Below, piece by piece: positions 28,375 to 38,009 of a stretch of DNA of 64,000 nt. The position numbers and the translations under genes are program-made. Under the pieces are notes generated by a model. The model worked only from the letters and a program-made list of their open reading frames with translations. It was not told the origin of the DNA and ran no database searches. The DNA is from Kordiimonas aquimaris (GTDB taxonomy: Bacteria; Pseudomonadota; Alphaproteobacteria; Sphingomonadales; Kordiimonadaceae), in contig NZ_JAOBPO010000006.1 in the NCBI RefSeq assembly GCF_025574485.1, forward strand, positions 116,951 to 180,950, given 5' to 3'. The number at the start of each line of letters is the position of its first letter. The first letter of the stretch is position 1.

Positions 28375-29133
28375 TCAGTACATAAATTGTTCGGTAAAAA
28401 TGCGTTCTGCTAATGTATGTTCTGCATCAAACATCACAAGCAAGCGACGATCCGGTGCTTCCTCAATTTGTACATGGCGCACATCGCGCACTTCATGCAT
28501 ATCAGCCACAGCTGAAACTGGTCGCTTTTGTGGTTGATTTACTGTGACTTCAACTTTCACATGTTGCGGTAACAATGCACCACGCCATCGTCGCGGGCGA
28601 AACGCTGATAAAGGTGTTAATGCCAACAGGTCTGCACCCAAAGGTATAATAGGCCCATGCGCCGATAAATTATATGCCGTGCTCCCTGCAGGTGTGGCAA
28701 CTAGTACACCGTCGCCGATTAGTTCAGGTAAGCGAATGCGTCCGTCGATCGCTACTTGTAGATGGGCCGCTTGTCGTGTTTCACGTAGTAAGGAAACTTC
28801 ATTAATTGCCAAATGTTCAACAACCTCACCATCACAGCGTGTTGCGCGCATTCTCAAAGGGTGAAGCGTGTATGTGTCAGCGCCTAAAATGCGCTCCATT
28901 AAGCTGTCTTCGTTGAAGGCATTCATTAGAAAACCGACGGTTCCCTTATTCATACCGAAAATCGGTTTTTCATAGTCCATATATGTATGAAGGGTTTGCA
29001 GCATAAAGCCATCACCACCAAGGGCGACAATAACATCTGCTTCTTTAACGCTTACTGATTTTATGTTTTTTTTCAGTGCTTTAGCAGCGTTTGCGGCGTC
29101 GCCAAATTCACTGGCTATGATAGCAATTTTCAT
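28375..29133 (-). CDS. nadK: NAD kinase
   Basis: A 252-residue enzyme with the NAD kinase motifs ALGGDGFML (GGDG), [13 protein letters not shown] and the NAD-binding [10 protein letters not shown], followed by [18 protein letters not shown]. It makes NADP from NAD and ATP in the cytosol. It is shorter than the E. coli enzyme, as usual for alphaproteobacteria. It lies 82 bases downstream of moaA on the same strand. Confidence 0.96.
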   Translation of the reverse strand: MKIAIIASEFGDAANAAKALKKNIKSVSVKEADVIVALGGDGFMLQTLHTYMDYEKPIFGMNKGTVGFLMNAFNEDSLMERILGADTYTLHPLRMRATRCDGEVVEHLAINEVSLLRETRQAAHLQVAIDGRIRLPELIGDGVLVATPAGSTAYNLSAHGPIIPLGADLLALTPLSAFRPRRWRGALLPQHVKVEVTVNQPQKRPVSAVADMHEVRDVRHVQIEEAPDRRLLVMFDAEHTLAERIFTEQFMY

Positions 29134-29215
29134 ATTTTACCGCTTCCCTCGGTTGACCACAATGGTAACATATATCAGATGCATGGGAATGCAAAATTGA
29201 GGGTGAATTATTGAT

Positions 29216-30244
29216 TTAGCCGCCGGTTTGACTCATGTGGCGGTTAACCTTGCCAATCATTCTGCCATTACTCATGGCAAAATCATGTCCACGCGGCTTT
29301 AAACCCATAGCTTTATCGAGTGCTTGCCCAAGTAGAATTTCAGGGTCATTGCTGCGGAGGGCGGCTCTTAGGTCAACATGATCATCTTGACCCAAACACA
29401 TATAAATACGGCCAGTACATGTAACGCGTACTCGGTTGCAGCCATCGCAAAAATTGTTAGTGAGCGGCGTTATCAGACCCAAGCGGGCTCCGGTGTTGCC
29501 GACCTCAAAATAACGGGCAGGGCCACCTGTGCGATAAAGTGTTGGTGTAAGATTAAACGCTTGATCTAATTTGGTTTTAACGTCTGTCAGTGGAAGGTAG
29601 TTATTTTCGCGTGCATCCGAAACATCACCGAGAGGCATCGTTTCAATTAGTGTAATGTCGTTATTATTATTTGTTGCCCAATTAACAAGCTCAGGAATTT
29701 CATCTTCATTGAAATGCTTCATGGCAACGGTGTTGATTTTGACTTTAATACCTGCTGCCTTGGCAGCAGTGATGCCGTCTAGAACCGTTTGTAATTTATC
29801 GCGCCGACTGATGGCTTCAAATTGCTCTGGGTCAAGTGTATCAAGGGATACATTTATTCGCCTTACACCAGCATCGTATAATGGCTGAGCAAGTAGAGGT
29901 AGTTGCGTTCCATTAGTTGTAAGGGTTACTTCATCTAGCCGCCCATTCTCGATTTCTTGACCAAGTGCTTTAACCAACCAGAGTATATTCTTACGAACCA
30001 GAGGCTCCCCGCCGGTTAGTCGGATGCGCCGTACACCTCTGTCAATAAATGCACGACTGAGTGTGTACATTTCTTCCAAAGACAATACGTCGTGCTTTGG
30101 CAGGAAAACCATGTCTTCTGCCATGCAATACCGGCAGCGCAAATCACACCGATCTGTTACAGAAAGGCGTAAGTAGCTGATCTTACGTCCAAATTGATCC
30201 GTAAGTTGACTGTGAAGGCCATCTTTTTGGTGTGAATTATTCAT
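29216..30244 (-). CDS. moaA: GTP 3',8-cyclase MoaA
   Basis: A 342-residue radical-SAM enzyme. The N-terminal cluster motif is CDLRCRYC, then LTGGEPLVRK. The C-terminal cluster is in CDGCNRVRVTCTGRIYMC, and the protein ends in the GG tail needed for activity. It rearranges GTP to a cyclic intermediate in molybdenum-cofactor synthesis, with MoaC. No other moa gene is adjacent; other Mo-cofactor proteins in the window are at 14.6 kb and 55.7-58.2 kb. Confidence 0.96.
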   Translation of the reverse strand: MNNSHQKDGLHSQLTDQFGRKISYLRLSVTDRCDLRCRYCMAEDMVFLPKHDVLSLEEMYTLSRAFIDRGVRRIRLTGGEPLVRKNILWLVKALGQEIENGRLDEVTLTTNGTQLPLLAQPLYDAGVRRINVSLDTLDPEQFEAISRRDKLQTVLDGITAAKAAGIKVKINTVAMKHFNEDEIPELVNWATNNNNDITLIETMPLGDVSDARENNYLPLTDVKTKLDQAFNLTPTLYRTGGPARYFEVGNTGARLGLITPLTNNFCDGCNRVRVTCTGRIYMCLGQDDHVDLRAALRSNDPEILLGQALDKAMGLKPRGHDFAMSNGRMIGKVNRHMSQTGG

Positions 30245-30418
30245 ATGAGCAATGTCGGCCTTAACTCTTAAAAGGTCAAGGCTCTAACGATGAATTGTAT
30301 CTACTGTGCGATAACAAACATGTGTATGTTGTATGCATTGTATTTGTTATTATGCCGTGTCTAATGTTAGCAACTATTATACTGGTACTGTGTGCTATTC
30401 GAGTAATAGGGGAAGCTA

Positions 30419-31051
30419 ATGGAATTGGATGTTGTTATTGATGTTGTGTGCCCATGGTGTTTTGTGGGTAAAAGACAGCTTGAAAAAGCGTTAGCAGCAC
30501 GACCAAATATTGTTACAGCGGTTCGCTGGCGTCCATACCAGCTTTCAGCAGAAACACCTGTTGAAGGTGTGGACCGAGCGGCGCATTATAAGCGCAAGTT
30601 CGGTGATAACCCGCAGCTTGCTACTATGCGTAAACACTTGCTGGAAACGGGTGAAAAGCTTGGGATCAACTTTGATTTCGAAAGCCAGTGTTTAATTGCT
30701 AACACATTGGATGCACACCGTTTAATCAAATGGGCAATGAGTCCCGGATTGCAAAGTGAGGTTATTGAAGGCCTTATGGTCGCTTATTTTGAAGAAAGTA
30801 GGTTTATTGGAGATCATGACCTTCTTGTCAGCATTGCAAGCAAAGCTGGTATGGACGGAGAGCTCGTCAGAGACCTGCTGGCCAGTGATAAAGATAAAGA
30901 TCTGATATCCGCTGAAGTGCAGCAAGCGCATCAAATGGGTATTCAAGGCGTTCCGATGTATATTTTCAATAACAAAGCTGGGGTTTCAGGTGCACAAGAT
31001 GCTTCGGTATTGGTACAGGTTATTGATAAGATACAGGCAGAAGCCGCATAA
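30419..31051 (+). CDS. DsbA-family oxidoreductase (FrnE-like)
   Basis: A 210-residue thioredoxin-fold protein with no signal peptide, so probably cytoplasmic. The active site CPWC is near the N terminus (DVVCPWCFVGKRQLEKAL), an inserted helical domain follows, and the cis-Pro loop is GVPMYIF. It resembles FrnE/2-hydroxychromene-2-carboxylate isomerase-like proteins that act in disulfide or redox stress chemistry. GGGGAAG stands just upstream of the ATG. It is divergent from moaA across 174 bases. Confidence 0.9.
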   Translation: MELDVVIDVVCPWCFVGKRQLEKALAARPNIVTAVRWRPYQLSAETPVEGVDRAAHYKRKFGDNPQLATMRKHLLETGEKLGINFDFESQCLIANTLDAHRLIKWAMSPGLQSEVIEGLMVAYFEESRFIGDHDLLVSIASKAGMDGELVRDLLASDKDKDLISAEVQQAHQMGIQGVPMYIFNNKAGVSGAQDASVLVQVIDKIQAEAA

Positions 31052-31057
31052 AGTGCT

Positions 31058-31085
31058 GGTGGGATGATTTTGCAATCACCCCACC
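31058..31085 (+). terminator. Possible terminator after the DsbA-like gene
   Basis: A 12-base stem (31058-31069 with 31074-31085) with one mismatch and a four-base loop, just after the stop codon. There is no clear T-run after it, so it may act only as an RNA-stabilising hairpin. Confidence 0.45.
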
Positions 31086-31161
31086 GTATATGATTAATAG
31101 TTTATCTTTCCTCGACGAACTGGGTTACTCGTAACAATTATTCCCATCGTTCAGTCTGTGG

Positions 31162-31701
31162 TTAGAATTTAACCAATAAACCTGCTTTAGATTGCCACTG
31201 TCCAACATTGTTGCCGTATGTGGTGTAGTCGCCTGACAAACGAAGGCTAAGGTTATCGTTTAATGCACGCTCATATCCGCCGCCAAAACGCCAGCCACCA
31301 TCATTGAAACTGTTGCCGACTGTAGGGTCGAAGCGCGTTTCTACATAACCTGCTTTACCGTATAATAGATTTGCGCCATCGCCGAATGTTGAGCCCATCA
31401 ATAAAGATGCGCTCCATTCGTAATCTGTAGCAATGCCTAGTGCGCGATTTTTGTAAGCACTATCACCAAACGTACCTTCGGCACCAAAAACGAACCCGTT
31501 ATCCATCTGTGTGCGCAAGCCAATAACACCGCCGTAGTACAGGCTGCGATCGCGCTTTACGTCTGTTGCTAGTTTTGTCCAGTCAACACCGGCTTCAATA
31601 CCACCGTACAAGCCATCAAAATGTTTAGTGTCTTGAGCAAATGCTGCTCCTGAGAAAAGCAGTGTTGCTGCAATTGCTGTCGTTATAGTCGTATTTTTCA
31701 T
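31162..31701 (-). CDS. Small outer-membrane beta-barrel protein
   Basis: About 179 residues from the ATG at 31701, which has GGAGG six bases upstream. It starts with a signal peptide (cleaved after AFAQ), followed by alternating amphipathic strands such as GGIEAG, NGFVFGAEGTFG and LLYGKAGYVETRF, and ends in the barrel signature LVKF. It resembles Opa/OmpX-like surface proteins. The function is not readable. It is downstream of the 218-base gap before mfd's end. Confidence 0.85.
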   Translation of the reverse strand: MKNTTITTAIAATLLFSGAAFAQDTKHFDGLYGGIEAGVDWTKLATDVKRDRSLYYGGVIGLRTQMDNGFVFGAEGTFGDSAYKNRALGIATDYEWSASLLMGSTFGDGANLLYGKAGYVETRFDPTVGNSFNDGGWRFGGGYERALNDNLSLRLSGDYTTYGNNVGQWQSKAGLLVKF

Positions 31702-31919
31702 TTCGTCCTCCAGAATATCTATAGTTCGCGGCGCCCTGTTTGGCTGTGCGCGAGACAGGGAGAAGATGCAAAACAATTTAGGCGGAGAAACGAGCAATAA
31801 GTGGCAACAAAGAGAATAATTAAGGCGGTTTATGGCAATTAGGGCACGCTAAAATACAAAGCTTTAATACCATCAAGGAATGCCCAAGTCTTAGTGGTAC
31901 AGTTAGCTATGTTTGATAG

Positions 31920-34900
31920 TTAACTTGATGCTTGTGCGACTGTTGCAAGCTTGCGTGTTATGGCAGCTACAGCTTTTAGCCGTGCACCAATTTTATCCAT
32001 ACGCGCCATATAGACCAACTTATGGTCAGGGCGGAGCTTCGCGGTTGTGCCTGTTGAAGATATAAACTCAATTAAACCAGCCGGATTTGCAAATGTATCA
32101 TCACGGAAACTAAGCACTAACCCTTTTGGTCCTGCTTCAAGTTTATCGATGCCGGCCCGTTTGCTGTGACCCTTGATAATCATGATGGCTGCCAGTTGTT
32201 TTACTTCTGATGGAAGAGGGCCAAAACGGTCGATCATTTCTGCACAAAAGGCGTCAACATCTTCGCGCGTATCCAAATCAGCAAGACGCCGATACAATGC
32301 CATCCGCTGTGTAAGGTCTGGTACATATCGTTCAGGGATCATGACAGTTGCGCCGAGATTGATCTGCGGAGACCAATCCGTTTCATTGTATTCATCATCC
32401 GGGTCACCTGACCGCGCCTCTTCAACAGCTTCTTCAAGCATTTTTTGGTACAGTTCAACGCCAACCTCGCGGATATGACCTGATTGTTCGTCGCCCAGCA
32501 GATTACCGGCCCCTCGGATGTCCATATCATGGCTTGCAATACTGAAACCTGCGCCCAGTGTATCAAGCGTTTGCAAGACCTGGAGGCGTTTCTCGGCACC
32601 TTCCGTGATCCTTTTGCCCGCCGGCGTTGTCAAATATGCATATGCCCGTGTTTTGGATCGTCCAACGCGCCCACGTAACTGGTACATTTGTGCGAGGCCA
32701 AACATGTCTGCCCTATGAATGACCATTGTATTTGCGGTTGGAATATCAATGCCAGATTCGATGATCGTTGTGGATAATAAAACATCATACCGACCTTCAT
32801 AAAACGCGGTCATGACGTCCTCTATTGTTTTAGGCGGCATTTGACCGTGTGCCATAATGAATTTCACTTCGGGCACTTCTTCTCGCAAGAAGCGCGCGGC
32901 ATCTTCAAGGTCCGCAACACGCGGGCATACATAAAAGCTTTGGCCGGCACGATAATGTTCACGCAGCAAGGCTTCCCGCACCACCATAGGGTCAAATGGC
33001 AATACAAATGTACGCACAGCAAGGCGGTCTACTGGCGGTGTAGCGATTAAAGACAGGTCACGGATGCCGGACATTGCCATTTGTAATGTGCGCGGAATAG
33101 GGGTTGCGGTTAGTGTTAAGACATGAACATTTGCTTTCAGTGATTTCAGACGTTCCTTGTGAGCAACACCAAAATGCTGCTCTTCATCGACGATTAATAG
33201 GCCCATTTCCTTGAACGCAACGTCTTTTGCAAGCAAGGCATGTGTGCCGATAACGATATCAAGCGTGCCGTTACGCATCTCTTCTTTTGTGGCTTTAGCA
33301 TCCTTTGCACTTACAAGTCTCGAGAGCTGCGCAACACGTACTGGCAGTCCTTTAAAGCGTTCAGTAAAATTTAAATGATGTTGCCGTGCCAGAAGCGTTG
33401 TTGGTGCGACAAGGGCTACTTGATGACCAGCCATTACGGCAAGGAAAGCAGCACGCAGCGCGACTTCAGTTTTACCAAAACCTACATCACCGCAGACAAG
33501 ACGGTCCATTGGCTTGCCTGATGCGAGATCGCTCGCGACATCGGCTATTGATCGTAATTGATCTTCTGTCTCAGTATAGGGAAAACGTGCACAAAATTCG
33601 TCGTACAAACCCTCAGGTGTGTTTATGCGCTGCCCTTCCTTTAGGGCGCGTGCTGCTGCCAACTTGATCAATTGATCCGCCATTTCGCGGATACGCTTTT
33701 TCATTTTAGCTTTGCGCGCTTGCCAGGCAACCCCGCCAAGTTTGTCTAATTGTCCGCCCGCGTCTTCACTGCCGTAGCGCGATAGAATTTCGATGTTTTC
33801 GACCGGAACAAAAAGCTTGTCGCCGCCAAGGTATGTAAGTTGTAGGCAATCATGTGCAGCACCAGAGACAGTAATTGTTTCCAATCCATCAAATCGCCCG
33901 ATGCCGTGGCTTGCATGAACAACCAAATCGCCCGGGTTAAGCGCGCTGGCTTCCTTCAGGAAATTGTCTGCGCGTTTGCTGCGGCGTGATTTGCGCACCA
34001 AACGGTCACCCAGTATGTCCTGCTCTGAAATAATAGCTAGATCATCTGTTTCGAAACCAGATTCGATCGGTAATACAGTGACAGCTATGCCTTGTTTGTT
34101 CTCTGTGCGAATGCTTGCCCAACTGTCAGCTATTGCGACAGGCGAAAGGTCGTGGTCTTCGAGCACACCTTTCATGCGGTCTGCGGCTCCGGTAGAGTAG
34201 CTTGCAAAAACAATACGTTTGCCGTCTTTGCGCAGTGCATTCACATGGTCGCGTACAGCATCGTATACGTTAAGCTCTTTATTGTTGCGTTCTGGGCCGA
34301 AGTTACGCCCTTGGCGTGCGCTAAAACCAACTGCATCGAATGCTTTTGGAACATCAAACGGTGTGACGCGGCGTACGTTCAATTCTTCCAGCTGCTCTTC
34401 CCATTCGTCTTTGCTTAAATAAAGAGCGATTGCTGGAATAGGCTTGTATGGCGGCGCAGTATTATCTTTGTTTGCCTTGGCAATTTGCCAACCTTCATGG
34501 CGGGATTTGTAATAATCAGCAATGGCATCAAGGCGTTCGTTAATTGCTTCATCTGTTTGATGGTCAGTTAACAAAACAGGGTTTTTAACATAGTCAAATA
34601 GTGAAGCGAGCGTTTCATGAAACATAGGTAGCCAATGTTCGGCGCCCTGATGCTTACGTCCCTCGCTAATAGATTCGTAAAGAAGGTCGTCAGATCGTGC
34701 AGGGCCAAAGGTGGCAACATAGTTTTTTCTGAACCGCGTAATCGTGCCAGCGTCCAGCGCAAATTCACTCGCAGGCTTAAGGTTTAGACTGTTGGCTTTG
34801 CCCGTAGTGCGTTGATCAAGTGGGTCAAAACGGCGAATAGTGTCTAATTCATCACCAAAGAAATCCAAACGAAGTGGCTCTTTGTATGCAGGAGGGAAGA

Positions 34901-35423
34901 TATCAATAAGGCCGCCACGAATAGCAAATTCGCCGGGCTCCATCACTTGTCCGGTGCGGTTATACCCATTTGCCGCTAAAAAATCGGCAAGGGTGTTCAT
35001 ATCAACTTTATCGCCGGGCGTAGCATTGAATGTTGCATCTTTAACAGAGTGCGCCGCGGGCATTCGCTGTAGGGCAGCATTAACAGTTGTGAGAATAAGG
35101 CGTGGTTTTTTTGTGTTTTCATTCGCAAGCGCGGATAGCGCTGCCATTCTCCTTGCAACAATTTCAGGCTGAGGGCTGACACGGTCATAAGGCAGACAGT
35201 CCCATGCGGGTAGTACGATTAGGTCGAGTTTTGGTGCAAAGAATTTAATAGCGCTAATAGTGGATGAAAGCCGTGCATCGTCGCGCAATATATGTAGGAC
35301 AGGCCTTTTGTCGTCAGCAAATGCGCGCTCGGTTATTGTTGCAAGCAACATTGCATCATAACCAGCAGGTACACCTGCAACGGTTAAAGGAATGTCATTG
35401 CTAAGAATATCGTCTAAACTCAT
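31920..35423 (-). CDS. mfd: Transcription-repair coupling factor Mfd
   Basis: A 1167-residue translocase. The N-terminal part is the UvrB-like UvrA-binding region, a middle RNA-polymerase-interacting domain contains LVVHASHGIGRF, and the motor has GDVGFGKTEVALRAAF (Walker A) and DEEQHFG (Walker B), and TRG region (SGHIREVGVELYQKML). It removes RNA polymerase stalled at DNA damage and recruits excision repair. It sits with sdhE and divergent recG, a very common alphaproteobacterial arrangement. Confidence 0.97.
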   Translation of the reverse strand: MSLDDILSNDIPLTVAGVPAGYDAMLLATITERAFADDKRPVLHILRDDARLSSTISAIKFFAPKLDLIVLPAWDCLPYDRVSPQPEIVARRMAALSALANENTKKPRLILTTVNAALQRMPAAHSVKDATFNATPGDKVDMNTLADFLAANGYNRTGQVMEPGEFAIRGGLIDIFPPAYKEPLRLDFFGDELDTIRRFDPLDQRTTGKANSLNLKPASEFALDAGTITRFRKNYVATFGPARSDDLLYESISEGRKHQGAEHWLPMFHETLASLFDYVKNPVLLTDHQTDEAINERLDAIADYYKSRHEGWQIAKANKDNTAPPYKPIPAIALYLSKDEWEEQLEELNVRRVTPFDVPKAFDAVGFSARQGRNFGPERNNKELNVYDAVRDHVNALRKDGKRIVFASYSTGAADRMKGVLEDHDLSPVAIADSWASIRTENKQGIAVTVLPIESGFETDDLAIISEQDILGDRLVRKSRRSKRADNFLKEASALNPGDLVVHASHGIGRFDGLETITVSGAAHDCLQLTYLGGDKLFVPVENIEILSRYGSEDAGGQLDKLGGVAWQARKAKMKKRIREMADQLIKLAAARALKEGQRINTPEGLYDEFCARFPYTETEDQLRSIADVASDLASGKPMDRLVCGDVGFGKTEVALRAAFLAVMAGHQVALVAPTTLLARQHHLNFTERFKGLPVRVAQLSRLVSAKDAKATKEEMRNGTLDIVIGTHALLAKDVAFKEMGLLIVDEEQHFGVAHKERLKSLKANVHVLTLTATPIPRTLQMAMSGIRDLSLIATPPVDRLAVRTFVLPFDPMVVREALLREHYRAGQSFYVCPRVADLEDAARFLREEVPEVKFIMAHGQMPPKTIEDVMTAFYEGRYDVLLSTTIIESGIDIPTANTMVIHRADMFGLAQMYQLRGRVGRSKTRAYAYLTTPAGKRITEGAEKRLQVLQTLDTLGAGFSIASHDMDIRGAGNLLGDEQSGHIREVGVELYQKMLEEAVEEARSGDPDDEYNETDWSPQINLGATVMIPERYVPDLTQRMALYRRLADLDTREDVDAFCAEMIDRFGPLPSEVKQLAAIMIIKGHSKRAGIDKLEAGPKGLVLSFRDDTFANPAGLIEFISSTGTTAKLRPDHKLVYMARMDKIGARLKAVAAITRKLATVAQASS

Positions 35424-35468
35424 AACGGCTTAATAGTCCAATTACATAATTGAAGGCCTTTGCGGCAG

Positions 35469-35771
35469 TTACTTTGCTTTAAGGACCATGAAATCAAGCT
35501 TTTGAAGGCGGCTCATCATATTTCCTTGAAATTTCTCGGGAACGCCTTCACCGCTCGTTACCCATTGCAAGATTTCATGATCTTGTTCTTCAAATAGGCT
35601 TTCAAACCAGGCACAATCAGTTTCATCGAAGTTTTTGACATTGGCTTCTACGAAGTTTCCAAAAATCAAATCAAGTTCTTTAATGCCGCGATGCCACGCC
35701 CTGAACAAAAGACGCCTGCGCCGATTTTCCAGGTCAATATCGCCGTGTGGATCATAGCTGTTTTCAGTCAT
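35469..35771 (-). CDS. sdhE: FAD assembly factor SdhE (succinate dehydrogenase assembly factor 2)
   Basis: About 100 residues from the ATG at 35771 (an upstream extension is open but unlike the family). It has LFRAWHRGIKELDLIFG with the RGxxE motif and the DETDCAWFESLFEEQDHEIL helix that define the family. SdhE helps insert covalent FAD into succinate dehydrogenase. It lies 45 bases before mfd and is transcribed in the same direction. Confidence 0.92.
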   Translation of the reverse strand: MTENSYDPHGDIDLENRRRRLLFRAWHRGIKELDLIFGNFVEANVKNFDETDCAWFESLFEEQDHEILQWVTSGEGVPEKFQGNMMSRLQKLDFMVLKAK

Positions 35772-35901
35772 TTTTGCCTGCCTTTTCACGCTGCCCATTG
35801 GCGAGCGCGACACCATAAGCTATGGTCCAAAAAGGTCAAACTGAAACTTTGGCTTTGATACCAAATTTTTGGCTGAAAACAGCGATTTATAATGAGGTTT
35901 T

Positions 35902-37992
35902 GTGGCAATGCGGCCCGAGGTTCTGTTCGATTACTTTGCTGACATTGAGCGTTTGCCAGGAATTGGCAAGCGTAACAAATTAGCAATTGAACGCATTGCC
36001 GGTGACAGGATGGTGCATTTGCTTATGCATATGCCAACAGGCTTGATCGACAGGCGTTACAGGCCATCTTTAATTGATGCTGTTCCTGGCAGCATTGTTA
36101 CAGTGCTTGTCACTGTTGATAAACATGTGAGGCTGGCGAACAGACGTGCACCATACCGTGTGCAATGCCATGACGACACAGGCGAGTTAACGCTTGTGTT
36201 CTTTAATCCACGCGCTGATTGGCTGAATAAACAACTTCCTGAAGGTGAACCGCGCCTGATTAGTGGGCGACTTGAGGAATATCAGGGCAAGCTTCAAATT
36301 ACACACCCTGATTATATGGTAAATCCGGATAACACCGCCGAGATGCCTGAGCTTGAAACAATATATCCTTTAACAGCAGGTCTGTCTGGTAAGGTTTTGC
36401 GCAAGGCAGTTGCTGTTGCGTTGGATAGCGTTCCACCATTACCGGAATGGCAAAACTCCAGTGTAATGAAGCGCGATAGCTGGCCATCATTTACTGATGC
36501 ATTAAAAACGGTCCATGCGCCTCAAGCGATAGAAGATTTGAATGCGAGTTCATTGGCGCGTCGACGTTTGGCATGCGATGAATTACTTGCAACACAGCTT
36601 GCCCTTGCGATTGTTCGTGAACGAACAAGGCGTAAACGTGGCCGTCGATTAGTCGGCGACGGTACTATTCGCGGCAAAATATTAGCGGCACTTCCATTTA
36701 GCCTGACCAATGATCAGCAAACAGCTTTGCAGGAAATTGTCAGTGATCTGGAGAACGAGCGTGCAATGTTGCGCCTGATGCAAGGTGATGTTGGTAGCGG
36801 CAAAACTGTTGTGGCGTTGTTGGCCGCTGCTGCCGCTGCCGAGGCTGGAGTTCAGACTGCATTGCTCGCGCCAACCGAGATTTTGGCGCGGCAACACCTG
36901 GAAACTATTGAACCACTTGCAAACGCCGCTGGGTTGAAAGTGGCATTATTAACTGGACGCAATAAAGGAAAACCACGCACAGCATTGCTGGAAACGCTTG
37001 CTGCCGGCGATATTGATATACTTGTTGGTACACACGCGATCATTCAGGATGACGTGGTATTTAAAGATTTGGGTTTTGCGATCATTGATGAGCAGCACCG
37101 TTTTGGTGTACAGCAACGCCTGACGTTGGCAAGCAAAGCGCAATTCGGTGTCGATGTGCTTGGTATGACAGCAACACCCATTCCTCGCACGCTTACGCTC
37201 ACTGCATACGGCGATATGGATGTTTCGCTTATTCGCGAAAAACCACCGGGTCGTATGCCGGTTGATACACGCGTTGTAGCGCTTGATAGATTATCAGATG
37301 TAGCTGCCGGTATTGGCCGCGCAGTGCAAGCTGGTGCGCGGGCATACTGGGTGTGTCCGTTGGTGGAGGAAAGCGAGCTGCTCGACATTGCAGCCGCGGA
37401 AGAACGCTTCGCGACCCTTAGGCATATGTTCGGAGATCAAGTCGGTCTTGTACACGGCAAGATGAAAGCCCTTGAAAAAGATGCAGTGATGGAACAGTTC
37501 CAGCGCGGCGAGATTAGTATACTTGTTTCGACCACTGTAATTGAAGTGGGAGTGAACGTGCCGGAAGCTACAATTATGGTGATTGAGCATGCTGAACGTT
37601 TTGGTCTGTCGCAACTACATCAGTTGCGCGGCCGGGTAGGGCGAAGCGATCTGCAATCCCGTTGTATTTTGCTGCGCGCTAACGAAATCGGTGAGGTGGC
37701 GCGCTCGCGGCTTAAAATAATGCGGGAAACTGAAGATGGTTTCTTAATCGCTGAGGAAGACTTGCGTCTTCGTGGTGGCGGTGAAGTGCTTGGTACCAAG
37801 CAAAGCGGCTTGCCTGAGTTTAAGCTTGTTGACTTTGGTGAGCACGCGGACCTCATTGAACTTGCCCGCGACGATGCGCGCCTTATCATTAACAAAGATC
37901 CTGAATTAACCAGTGAGCGCGGGAAAAATTTACGTTGTTTGCTGTATCTGTTTGAACGGGATGAAGGCGTGCGCCTGATGCAATCGGGCTAA
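35902..37992 (+). CDS. recG: ATP-dependent DNA helicase RecG
   Basis: A 696-residue helicase. The wedge/OB domain (about residues 60-160) precedes the motor: Walker A in GDVGSGKTVVALLAA, DEQH box in DEQHRFGV, motif III TATPIPRT, and VSTTVIEVGVN / QLRGRVGRS in the second domain, ending in the TRG-like EEDLRLRGGGEVLGTKQSG. It remodels stalled forks and branched DNA. GTG at 35902 or ATG at 35908 could start it; GAGG precedes both. Divergent to sdhE-mfd. Confidence 0.97.
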   Translation: MAMRPEVLFDYFADIERLPGIGKRNKLAIERIAGDRMVHLLMHMPTGLIDRRYRPSLIDAVPGSIVTVLVTVDKHVRLANRRAPYRVQCHDDTGELTLVFFNPRADWLNKQLPEGEPRLISGRLEEYQGKLQITHPDYMVNPDNTAEMPELETIYPLTAGLSGKVLRKAVAVALDSVPPLPEWQNSSVMKRDSWPSFTDALKTVHAPQAIEDLNASSLARRRLACDELLATQLALAIVRERTRRKRGRRLVGDGTIRGKILAALPFSLTNDQQTALQEIVSDLENERAMLRLMQGDVGSGKTVVALLAAAAAAEAGVQTALLAPTEILARQHLETIEPLANAAGLKVALLTGRNKGKPRTALLETLAAGDIDILVGTHAIIQDDVVFKDLGFAIIDEQHRFGVQQRLTLASKAQFGVDVLGMTATPIPRTLTLTAYGDMDVSLIREKPPGRMPVDTRVVALDRLSDVAAGIGRAVQAGARAYWVCPLVEESELLDIAAAEERFATLRHMFGDQVGLVHGKMKALEKDAVMEQFQRGEISILVSTTVIEVGVNVPEATIMVIEHAERFGLSQLHQLRGRVGRSDLQSRCILLRANEIGEVARSRLKIMRETEDGFLIAEEDLRLRGGGEVLGTKQSGLPEFKLVDFGEHADLIELARDDARLIINKDPELTSERGKNLRCLLYLFERDEGVRLMQSG

Positions 37993-38009
37993 TTAATTAG
38001 AGGCTATCT

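Noticed and set aside
35919..35929. GTTC repeated near the recG start, resembling an SOS box
   Set aside because: The two GTTC copies are one base apart and lie inside recG coding sequence; a SOS box needs seven bases between.
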